Assembly: GCA_963841715.1 (NCBI GenBank)
Contig: CAWJDP010000001.1
Location: forward strand, 248,001-312,000
Length of the DNA: 64,000 nucleotides
Source of the DNA: DASPWW01 sp963841715
Lineage (GTDB): Bacteria; Actinomycetota; Thermoleophilia; Solirubrobacterales; 70-9
Reading direction: 5' to 3'
How positions within the stretch are numbered: the stretch's first letter is position 1; every line of letters begins with the position of its first letter. A program made the translations under genes and the position numbers. Positions 42,044-48,131 of this stretch are shown piece after piece. The notes beneath the pieces were generated by a model. It searched no databases, had not been told where the DNA came from, and saw nothing but the letters and a program-made list of their open reading frames with translations.

Positions 42044-42194
42044 CGCCCGAGACCTCAGGGCAGGGGAACCGGCGGGCGCGGGCGAGCGAAGCAGCGGCCG
42101 AGTTCTGCATGGAGCGGTACCCGCTGGCTGAGGAGGCTGATGGCTCACGAATCGTGGACCCGGTGGCGTTCCGCGTCACCGTAGGATTGACGCC

Positions 42195-42596
42195 GTGCCG
42201 TTCACGCTCAGGAACATCGAGGAGGATCTGGAGGACCTCGGGTCCAAGTTCGACGGCGCGCCGGACCTGGAGTTCCGTCTGGCGACCGAGGCGCTCGAGC
42301 TCGAGCGATCCGGCCTGAGCTACCAGCGAATCCCGCCCGGCTATCGCTTTCCGTACGGTCACACGCACAAGAAGCAGGAGGAGGTGTACGTGGTGGTGCG
42401 AGGGAGCGGGCGGATGAAGCTCGACGACGAGGTCGTCGAGCTCAAGGAGTGGGACGCGGTGCGGGTCCCGCCCGGCACGTGGCGAGGCTACGAGGCCGGG
42501 CCGGAGGGCCTCGAGATCATCGTCATCGGCGCGCCCAATCTGGGCGAGGCTCCGCGCGAAGACGTCGAGGGCCGGCGCGACTGGTGGGCTGACTAG
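42195..42596 (+). CDS. Cupin-domain protein
   Basis: The protein has 133 residues. Cupin motif 1 is in PYGHTHKKQEEVYVVVRGSG (His, His, Glu) and motif 2 in WDAVRVPPGTWRGYEAG, where the usual His is replaced by Trp. This fits a metal-binding or sugar-isomerase-like cupin. GTG start; TAGGAT lies seven bases upstream, so the mRNA is probably leaderless. Not related in sequence to the SnoaL-like genes on either side. Ligand unknown. Confidence 0.78.
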   Translation: MPFTLRNIEEDLEDLGSKFDGAPDLEFRLATEALELERSGLSYQRIPPGYRFPYGHTHKKQEEVYVVVRGSGRMKLDDEVVELKEWDAVRVPPGTWRGYEAGPEGLEIIVIGAPNLGEAPREDVEGRRDWWAD

Positions 42597-42800
42597 CGCC
42601 GGTTCGGCGGCCCTGAGATATGGCGAGCCCGCCTGTGGGCGCCTCGGACGAGAGGCAGTGGTTCCCGAGGGTGCGGAGCATCTTGATTCAGCTCACCCGG
42701 TCGTCGGAACCTGAGCGAGTCGCAGCATCGCTCGAACGCACGTTGGTTCGAAAGCAATCCAATCGGGATCCTTTCAGGGCGTGCCTGCCTACTCAGCGGC

Positions 42801-42815
42801 CATACTGGGCGGGCG
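42801..42815 (+). promoter_or_regulatory. SnoaL-array promoter element, copy 5
   Basis: CATACT with nine bases (GGGCGGGCG) to the ATG at 42816; one substitution from GATACT. Confidence 0.45.
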
Positions 42816-43619
42816 ATGTCAGAGGAGAGCATGGAGAACGTGCGAGAGAGCTACGAGCGATTCGCGGCCACAGGTGAATTGGTGGCGGACTTCGCCACCG
42901 ACGACTTCGTGTGGGACATGTCGAACTACCATGGCTGGCCCGAGCAGCAGGTGTACGAAGGCGTCGACGGAGCGGGAGCCTTCGTCCGCGATTGGTCGGA
43001 GGCGTGGGAGGACTGGGAGCTCGAGCTTCAATCCCTCCACGACGCCGGCGAGAAGGTGGTTGCTCTCGTGCACCAGCGCGGCAGGTCCAAAGAGGGCGGA
43101 CTGCCGGTCGAGATGTCCTTCGCCCAGGTGTTCACGTTCCGCGACGGCAAGCAGGCCCGGATGGAGATGTACTCGGACCGGGACGAGGCCCTCGAAGCCG
43201 CCGGGCTGCGGGAGCAGGCGATGTCGCAGAAGAACGTGGAGATCGTGCTCAGCGGATATGCCCGCTACAACGCGGGCGAGCGAAGGCCGGAGCTCTGGTT
43301 CTGGCACGAGGACGCCGAATACCACGTCGCCCGCGAGGGCCCCGATTCGACGGTCCAGCGCGGGATCGACGCGATCAGGCGTCAGTTTGCGAGCTGGCAC
43401 GGTGCGTACCCCGATCTGAACGTGGAGCCGTTGGAGGCCATCGGGAACGGGGACCAAGTCTTCCTCTGGGTCCGCTTCAGGGGTCACGGGGCGGCGAGCG
43501 GAGCCCCGATGGAGATGGAGCTGGCCCACGTCTACACGATGCGCGACGGCCGGGCCGCGAAGGCGGTCGAGTACTTCGACAGGACCGATGCCCTCGAAGC
43601 CGCCGGGCTGCGGGAGTAG
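42816..43619 (+). CDS. Fused double SnoaL-like protein
   Basis: The protein has 267 residues and two complete SnoaL-like domains. The first (1-133) starts MSEESMENVRESYERFAATG and ends DEALEAAGLREQ; the second (about 135-267) starts MSQKNVEIVLSGYARYNAGE and ends DALEAAGLRE. The joint codons are GAG-CAG-GCG-ATG, whereas separate paralogs have GAG-TAG there, so a TAG-to-CAG change removed the stop and left the old start codon of the second gene inside. A tandem NTF2-like dimer in one chain is structurally reasonable, since the family usually dimerises. The internal ATG may still be used. Confidence 0.78.
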   Translation: MSEESMENVRESYERFAATGELVADFATDDFVWDMSNYHGWPEQQVYEGVDGAGAFVRDWSEAWEDWELELQSLHDAGEKVVALVHQRGRSKEGGLPVEMSFAQVFTFRDGKQARMEMYSDRDEALEAAGLREQAMSQKNVEIVLSGYARYNAGERRPELWFWHEDAEYHVAREGPDSTVQRGIDAIRRQFASWHGAYPDLNVEPLEAIGNGDQVFLWVRFRGHGAASGAPMEMELAHVYTMRDGRAAKAVEYFDRTDALEAAGLRE

Positions 43620-43734
43620 CAGCTGAGGCATAGGAGCGCCCGCACGCGCGTCTGAGGGCAGCGGTTCTGCGCCTCCAGCAACTGCTACTCAGCGTCGAGA
43701 GGCCGTGGGCTGCCGGAGTTGGGAAGCGACTGGT

Positions 43735-44067
43735 TCAGTCGCGCCGTGTCCCTCGAAGCCGCCGGGCTGCACCCGTAGCCAGCGGGTCCTGCCGTCGGCC
43801 GAGACGGAGAAGCCCTCGGCTCCTTCGCCGGTGGCGCGCCAGGGTGGACACGGCCCTCTCGGCAAGCAGCCAGAGGAATATGGCGAGTAGCAGCGGCACT
43901 CCGAAGAAGGCGATGTATCCGAGTCCGGGTGCACTCGCGACCACGACCCCGGCAAGCACGAGCCCGACAAGCACGTCCGCGAGCAGGGCGCGGCGACGGC
44001 GCACCCTGGCGCCGGCCTGCCGCCGAGCGACACGTGAGGCTCGAACGGGATCGGCGAACTCAGCCAC
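43735..44067 (-). CDS. Small two-helix membrane protein
   Basis: A basic N-terminus RASRVARRQAGARVRRRRAL is followed by two hydrophobic segments, LLADVLVGLVLAGVVVASAP and GYIAFFGVPLLLAIFLWLLA, and an Arg-rich tail. GTG 44067 overlaps the stop of the upstream glycosidase gene (GTGGCTGA), suggesting coupling; ATG 44109 is an alternative. The last 15 codons are antisense to a SnoaL-like tail remnant (43746-43778), so the original 3' end was probably replaced. Function unknown. Confidence 0.5.
   Translation of the reverse strand: MAEFADPVRASRVARRQAGARVRRRRALLADVLVGLVLAGVVVASAPGLGYIAFFGVPLLLAIFLWLLAERAVSTLARHRRRSRGLLRLGRRQDPLATGAARRLRGTRRD
43746..43778 (+). pseudogene. Isolated SnoaL-like 3' tail
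   Basis: Ten codons SLEAAGLHP and a TAG match the invariant tail of the array genes (CCTCGAAGCCGCCGGGCTG is exact over 19 bases). After it, CCAGCGGGTC also recurs downstream of protein 6 (near 40827). No head or core is present. Confidence 0.6.
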
Positions 44068-45223
44068 TGCTGGTTGGCCTGGCGTAGATCGCGAAGAAGT
44101 CACGGTCATCCGGGGTCATGTAGCGAGTCGGCGGGGGGAGCATGTCGGGGAGCAGATTCGAGGGGTGGCGCGCCCCGTGCTGCCGGTAAGTGATGAAGCT
44201 GACCCAGTCCTCGTTGATGTCCAGCTCCAGGGCCCGAACGGCACCTGCCCTTTGCAGGATCTTGGCGAGGGTGCCCACCGTCTGTTCGTTGGCGGCGGCG
44301 TAGATGAGGTTCCCGCGGCTGTCGACCCCTATGCCCGAGCGCCAGACGCGAATTGCATTGCCAACCGTCGCCCCCCACTGGGGCCCGTCGCTCAGGTTCG
44401 GGTTGAGCCGACCATGATCGATGATCAACGGCAGGTTCTGGCGAGCGAAGCTGAACCGCGGTCCTGCGGCGGGACCCCCGGTCCAGGGCACAACGTCGAC
44501 CTTGCCGCTGCGGTACTGCACCAGAGTCCCGATGCCGCGGACCATCGGCGCGTAGGTGTGCCCGTCTAAGGCGAAGCCCTCCGCCGCGTCGTGGAGCTTG
44601 AAGCCACCGTTGAATGTGGCCACCAAATTGCGGTGGAGCGGCGGTGGAACCTCGGAGGAGCCCCGGTTCGGCAGCGTGACCGGCGGCTCCTGCAGACCCG
44701 GTATGTAGCTGAAGCGCGTGCGACTCGTGTCGATCCAGGCGACGCCGGCGGTCAGTCGCGGATACGCGGCCTCGCTGCGGAAGGTCGTCAGCATCACGGG
44801 GGGATGGGCGCCGGCAAACGATGGTGCTGCGGCCGGGCGCCAGACCCCCTCACCCGGTAGCGCCGGATGGAACACGGGCGGGATGCGCGGCGGACGATAG
44901 GCCGGGGTCGCGGCGCTCCTCGCCCCAGAGCCCACACCGACCCGGGAAAGCGCGCGTAGCGGAGGGCCGCCGGTGGAGGGCGCCGTGAGCGTGTAGTACC
45001 AGTCCTCGACCCGCGAGACCGGAGCGGAGCCACCATGGTCGCGTAGCCACTCCACGGTTTCGACTCCTGTGCTCACGTCGTAGCGGCCCGTGATCCGCCG
45101 TGCCCAGGAGATCGCTGCGGGCGTGAGGCAGACCACTAGGACCACAACAGCGACGCGCCGCAGGCGCCGCCAGACCGGGAGGCGGGCCAGGGATGCGGTC
45201 GACCCGTCCACGCGCTGGTACAC
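44060..45223 (-). CDS. Phosphodiester glycosidase (NAGPA/DUF2233) family protein, membrane-anchored
   Basis: An N-terminal helix (RRVAVVVLVVCLTPAAISWA, about 22-42) serves as anchor or signal. Beyond a Pro-rich region the DUF2233 domain has LVATFNGGFKLHDAAEGFA, ARQNLPLIIDHGRLNP, RVWRSGIGVDSRGNLIYAAA and AVRALELDINEDWVSF. Characterised relatives cleave GlcNAc from phosphodiester-linked sugars; in bacteria the domain is often exported and acts on cell-wall glycans. It ends at 44060 overlapping the small membrane protein gene. Confidence 0.8.
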   Translation of the reverse strand: MYQRVDGSTASLARLPVWRRLRRVAVVVLVVCLTPAAISWARRITGRYDVSTGVETVEWLRDHGGSAPVSRVEDWYYTLTAPSTGGPPLRALSRVGVGSGARSAATPAYRPPRIPPVFHPALPGEGVWRPAAAPSFAGAHPPVMLTTFRSEAAYPRLTAGVAWIDTSRTRFSYIPGLQEPPVTLPNRGSSEVPPPLHRNLVATFNGGFKLHDAAEGFALDGHTYAPMVRGIGTLVQYRSGKVDVVPWTGGPAAGPRFSFARQNLPLIIDHGRLNPNLSDGPQWGATVGNAIRVWRSGIGVDSRGNLIYAAANEQTVGTLAKILQRAGAVRALELDINEDWVSFITYRQHGARHPSNLLPDMLPPPTRYMTPDDRDFFAIYARPTSSG

Positions 45224-45349
45224 GGGTCCACCATGCGGGCGCGCGCTTTCCCTCGACTAAAGAAGGCGTGAGAACTCTCTTATCGAGGCCGACGACCCCT
45301 GGCTTCGTCGGCGCGATACCGTCCGCCGATGCTCGCTTGACCTTGCGGC

Positions 45350-45363
45350 GATACTGCGATGCG
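45350..45363 (+). promoter_or_regulatory. SnoaL-array promoter element, copy 6
   Basis: GATACT with eight bases (GCGATGCG) to the ATG at 45364, one base shorter than the other copies. Confidence 0.45.
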
Positions 45364-45765
45364 ATGTCGCAGGAGAACGTCGAGATCGTCCGGGAGATCT
45401 ACGCAGACCCTCGCGGACTGATCGGCACCGCTTCCGAGCGGGCCGCGCCCGACGTGGAGTTCGACTTCACCGACGTGTATCCGGACAGGCCGGTCCTCAA
45501 GGGCGTCGAGGAGATGCGTCTGTTCCGCGATGCGGGACCGTGGAGTGGTTCGCCCGTCCACATCGAGCCGGAACGATTCATCGATCTCGACGATGAACGC
45601 GTCCTGGTGCTGGTTCGGGTCAGCGCGACGGGCCGGGAGAGTGGGGTCGAGGTCGAGTTGAAGCCCGCGCACCAGTTCACGATCCGTGACGGGCTGCTCG
45701 TCCACTTCAAGGCCTACAGGGACCGCGGGCAGGCCCTCGAAGCCGTGGGGCGTCGAGCTAGGTGA
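45364..45765 (+). CDS. SnoaL-like protein 8
   Basis: The protein has 133 residues: MSQENVEIVREIYADPRGLI, APDVEFDFTDVYPDRPVLKG, VEEMRLFRDAGPWSGSPVHI, FIDLDDERVLVLVRVSATGR, HQFTIRDGLLVHFKAYRDRG and QALEAVGRRAR. The tail has diverged (AVGRRAR for AAGLSE). The last 8 bases overlap the end of the convergent DUF2867-like gene. Confidence 0.8.
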   Translation: MSQENVEIVREIYADPRGLIGTASERAAPDVEFDFTDVYPDRPVLKGVEEMRLFRDAGPWSGSPVHIEPERFIDLDDERVLVLVRVSATGRESGVEVELKPAHQFTIRDGLLVHFKAYRDRGQALEAVGRRAR

Positions 45766-46387
45766 CGTCGCGCGGTCGCGCCGGATCGCCGGCGCACGCC
45801 CGCCACTTGCGCTCGATCTCACGCAGCATCGGGGGGTAGACGATCAGGTGCCGGAACGGCCTGATCGCGGCCATGTAGACGCTCCCAAGCCGGCCGTTTG
45901 GGTTCACGAGCACCGCCAGCTGGCCGCGATAGCCGTCGGCTCCGTCGCGCACCCAGCCAAGATGCAGCAGGCCGTGCACGGTTCGGTTGGCGGTCTCGGC
46001 GGCCCACTCGTCATCCAGCAGGTAGAGCGAGCTGAACGGAAGCGCGTCGAACTCCGGGCCGGGGGCCTCGCGCAGGTCAGCCGACAGCCGGTCACGGAGT
46101 GACGGCACCCGCTCGCCGAGGCCCGAGTCAGGATCGTCCCAGCCGAGCAGCTCGCCGAGCTTCCACCGGATTGCCCACAGGGCGCGCGCGGCGCGGGAGG
46201 GGCTCCGCTGCGCCGGATCGCCCGAGGTGATCGCCTCCACCAGCAGCGGGAAGCCGTCCGCGCGAGCGCCCTCGGTCGGCAGTGCCCACACGTCTTCCAG
46301 CCGGAAATCTTGGGCGAGCTCGTGGATTCGCCACGGTCGAGAGGTGTGCGCCGAGTCGGGGAGCCTTTCTGCCGTGCTCACGTCCAT
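45758..46387 (-). CDS. DUF2867 family protein
   Basis: The 209-residue protein contains RIHELAQDFRLEDVWALPTE, FPLLVEAITSGDP, WKLGELLGWDD, LYLLDDEWAAETANRTVHGL, YRGQLAVLVNPNGRLGSVYM and AAIRPFRHLIVYPPMLREIE. The last part is the DUF2867 (START-like) end with the conserved PFRHxIVYP. These proteins are thought to bind hydrophobic ligands; some are fused to NAD-binding domains. ATG 46387 falls inside a relict SnoaL-array promoter element reading the other way. Confidence 0.75.
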   Translation of the reverse strand: MDVSTAERLPDSAHTSRPWRIHELAQDFRLEDVWALPTEGARADGFPLLVEAITSGDPAQRSPSRAARALWAIRWKLGELLGWDDPDSGLGERVPSLRDRLSADLREAPGPEFDALPFSSLYLLDDEWAAETANRTVHGLLHLGWVRDGADGYRGQLAVLVNPNGRLGSVYMAAIRPFRHLIVYPPMLREIERKWRACAGDPARPRDVT

Positions 46388-46420
46388 ACTCCGCAGGGGA
46401 TGTCGCCGGAGAAGGGTTGA
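46385..46420 (+). pseudogene. Relict SnoaL-array head (promoter element plus six codons)
   Basis: CATACT, nine bases, then ATG 46400 and the codons MSPEKG followed by TGA. Promoter element, spacing and ATGTCGNNGGAGAA are those of the array genes. The rest of the domain is gone. A 42-codon zinc-ribbon gene begins 3 bases after the TGA. Confidence 0.55.
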
Positions 46421-46423
46421 GCG

Positions 46424-46552
46424 GTGGTTGTGAAGCAGAGGCCGGCCTGCCGGCATTGCGGCGCCACCCTCACACGCTCATGGTCGCGCTGCCCGCGATG
46501 CGGAAAGCGCTCGTGGACCTGGCTGTTCAGCGGCTTGGTTCGGCGTCATTGA
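46424..46552 (+). CDS. Mini zinc-ribbon protein
   Basis: The 42-residue frame from GTG 46424 (or GTG 46430) contains ACRHCGATLTRSWSRCPRCG, two CxxC knuckles ten residues apart as in zinc ribbons, then RSWTWLFSGLVRRH and TGA. It would bind one Zn2+ and could contact nucleic acid or protein; Trp-rich ends hint at a membrane or partner surface. It has GGAGAAGGG at 46408-46416 as ribosome site. It lies directly behind the relict SnoaL head and may have taken over its promoter. Short, so support rests on the Cys pattern. Confidence 0.5.
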   Translation: MVVKQRPACRHCGATLTRSWSRCPRCGKRSWTWLFSGLVRRH

Positions 46553-46691
46553 CGCCTCGGAGACTACGTCGACGGGGCGGCACAGCGAGCGCGGCGCCAG
46601 GGCTCGATCGTGAAGCCGTCCGGCCCGCACCGGCGCGGGGTGCCGGTCCGAACAGCCGGCCACGGCGGGCTCGCTTAGGGTTCGGCACGCG

Positions 46692-47090
46692 ATGGCGTCG
46701 GACAGCGAGGAGATCGTGCGGTCGGCCTTCGACGCGCTCGCCGAGCGCGGCGTCGAGGGAATGCTCGAGTTCGTCGACGAGCGGGCCGAGATGACCACTC
46801 CTCCAGAGATCTCCGCCGAGCCCGACGTATACGTCGGGCACGACGGATTGCGCCGCTATTTCGACTCGTTCTACGAGGTAATGGAGTCGGTCACGGTCGA
46901 GGTCCTGGATGTCGAGTCTGTCGGGAGCGAGCAGGCGGTTGCGTCGCTGCGCCTCGTGGCGCGCGGCCGCGTGACCGGGATCGAGAGCGGTCAGGACGCG
47001 GCGATGCTGTGCACGGTGCGGGCCGGCCGTATGTTCAGAACGACGTTCTTCCGCACCCGCGCGGAGGCCCTCGCAGCGGCGTCGTGCTGA
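46692..47090 (+). CDS. SnoaL-like protein 9
   Basis: The protein has 132 residues: MASDSEEIVRSAFDALAERG, VEGMLEFVDERAEMTTPPEI, VYVGHDGLRRYFDSFYEVME, AVASLRLVARGRVTGIESGQ, then DAAMLCTVRAGRMFRTTFFR and TRAEALAAASC. The head and tail are more diverged than in the core array, so this is an older copy. TAGGGT lies ten bases before the ATG. Confidence 0.78.
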   Translation: MASDSEEIVRSAFDALAERGVEGMLEFVDERAEMTTPPEISAEPDVYVGHDGLRRYFDSFYEVMESVTVEVLDVESVGSEQAVASLRLVARGRVTGIESGQDAAMLCTVRAGRMFRTTFFRTRAEALAAASC

Positions 47091-47113
47091 CTCGCGGGGG
47101 ATGAGACTCCGGC

Positions 47114-47500
47114 ATGTCGCGGGAGAACATCGAGACGATCAAGGCCGGGTTTGCGGCCCACAACCGCGGCGACATCGACGCGATGATCGAGATGTACGAT
47201 CCGGATGCGGTCTTCGAGACGCTCCTCCTTGGGACCCATCACGGTCGTGAGTCCCTGCGTCTGATCGTCGAGGAGAACAAGAGGACGCTCGCGGGCTACG
47301 ACGTCGTCCCGGTCGAGCTGATCGACGCCGGCGACAAGGTCGTCGCGGTAACGCAAGCGGTTGGTGCGGGCGGGTCAAGCCGGATCGCCATCGACGACAC
47401 GTTCGCGTTCGTGTTCACCTTCAAGCAGGGGCTGGTCGTCCGGGAGCAGGCGTTCCGCAACAAGGAGGAGGCCCTCGCGGCCGCGGGGCCGGGCGACTAG
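47114..47500 (+). CDS. SnoaL-like protein 10
   Basis: The protein has 128 residues: MSRENIETIKAGFAAHNRGD, IDAMIEMYDPDAVFETLLL, HHGRESLRLIVEENKRTLAG, YDVVPVELIDAGDKVVAVTQ, TFAFVFTFKQGLVVREQAFR and NKEEALAAAGPGD. It starts 23 bases after protein 9 in the same direction, probably on one mRNA. Function unknown. Confidence 0.8.
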   Translation: MSRENIETIKAGFAAHNRGDIDAMIEMYDPDAVFETLLLGTHHGRESLRLIVEENKRTLAGYDVVPVELIDAGDKVVAVTQAVGAGGSSRIAIDDTFAFVFTFKQGLVVREQAFRNKEEALAAAGPGD

Positions 47501-47526
47501 ACGATCGCGCCCCGCGGGGCCGACGG

Positions 47527-47937
47527 TCACGAGGTTGCGGGAGCGGCCGCGTACTCCTCGTCGGTCACGTGGTCGCCCCAGTCGGCGGGGTTGCCGTCGT
47601 CGTCGAGGTCCATCATCGCGACGTGGACCATGAACCGGTTCGGGGCGGCGCCGTGCCAGTGCTCCTCGCCGGGCTCGAAGAAGACTCGGTCGCCCGGTCG
47701 GATCACCTCGATCGACCCGCCGCAACGCTGGCACAGGCCGACGCCCTCGGTGACGTAGATCGTCTGGCCGTTCGGGTGGGTGTGCCACGCCGTCCGCGCA
47801 CCCGGGGTGAAGTGGACGCTGGTGGCGCTGACGCGCGACGGCCCTTCGGGTATCGCGACCGTGTCGAGGTAGACCGCGCCCGTGAACCAGTCGCTCGGCC
47901 CGGTCGCGGTGTCCATCGAGCTTCTCGTGATCTGCAC
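47527..47937 (-). CDS. Cupin-domain protein (quercetinase/mandelonitrile-lyase-like size)
   Basis: The 136-residue protein has cupin motif 1 in FTPGARTAWHTHPNGQTIYV (His, His, Gln in place of Glu) and motif 2 in IRPGDRVFFEPGEEHWHGA. It also contains GVGLCQRCGGSIEVI. This layout matches small metal cupins such as bacterial hydroxynitrile lyase-like or decarboxylase-like proteins; the reaction is unknown. GTG 47937 has GGAGG at good distance (47945 region). It stands between two SnoaL-like relics. Confidence 0.78.
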   Translation of the reverse strand: MQITRSSMDTATGPSDWFTGAVYLDTVAIPEGPSRVSATSVHFTPGARTAWHTHPNGQTIYVTEGVGLCQRCGGSIEVIRPGDRVFFEPGEEHWHGAAPNRFMVHVAMMDLDDDGNPADWGDHVTDEEYAAAPATS

Positions 47938-47976
47938 GTCGTCCTCCGTTCTCGTCTTGTCGGCGGTAGAACAGGG

Positions 47977-48063
47977 ATGACTAGCAAGGGCGGCCTCGTC
48001 GTGCACGTCGTCGGCTTTACCGACTAGGTCAAGGCCCTCGCTGCCGTCGGTCTCGGCAAGCAG
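47977..48063 (+). pseudogene. Relict SnoaL-like C-terminus
   Basis: Plus-strand codons read SKGGLVVHVVGFTD, an in-frame TAG, then VKALAAVGLGKQ. Aligned with protein 8 (RDGLLVHFKAYRD then RGQALEAVGRRAR) the positions correspond one to one, including the ALEA(A/V)G tail. A stop codon sits inside and the terminal stop is CAG, so this is a dead tail. Confidence 0.5.
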
Positions 48064-48131
48064 TCGTCCCGCCCGCGGCGCCATCGCGCGGATAGCCTCC
48101 GGCTCCCGTTTCGAACCGTGAGGAGGTCAGG

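Noticed and set aside
37696..42761. A 16-base match (37696-37711 and 42746-42761)
   Set aside because: The match does not extend, the contexts are unrelated and neither side shows further duplication; chance is plausible in a 64 kb window.
42620..42877. Plus-strand frame of 85 codons before the fused SnoaL-like gene
   Set aside because: It runs through the promoter element and start of the fused gene in another frame and shows no domain; not supported as coding.
37935..47500. SnoaL-like genes as part of a polyketide biosynthetic cluster
   Set aside because: No ketosynthase, acyl carrier protein, tailoring enzymes or export genes are nearby; tandem paralogs alone do not make such a cluster.
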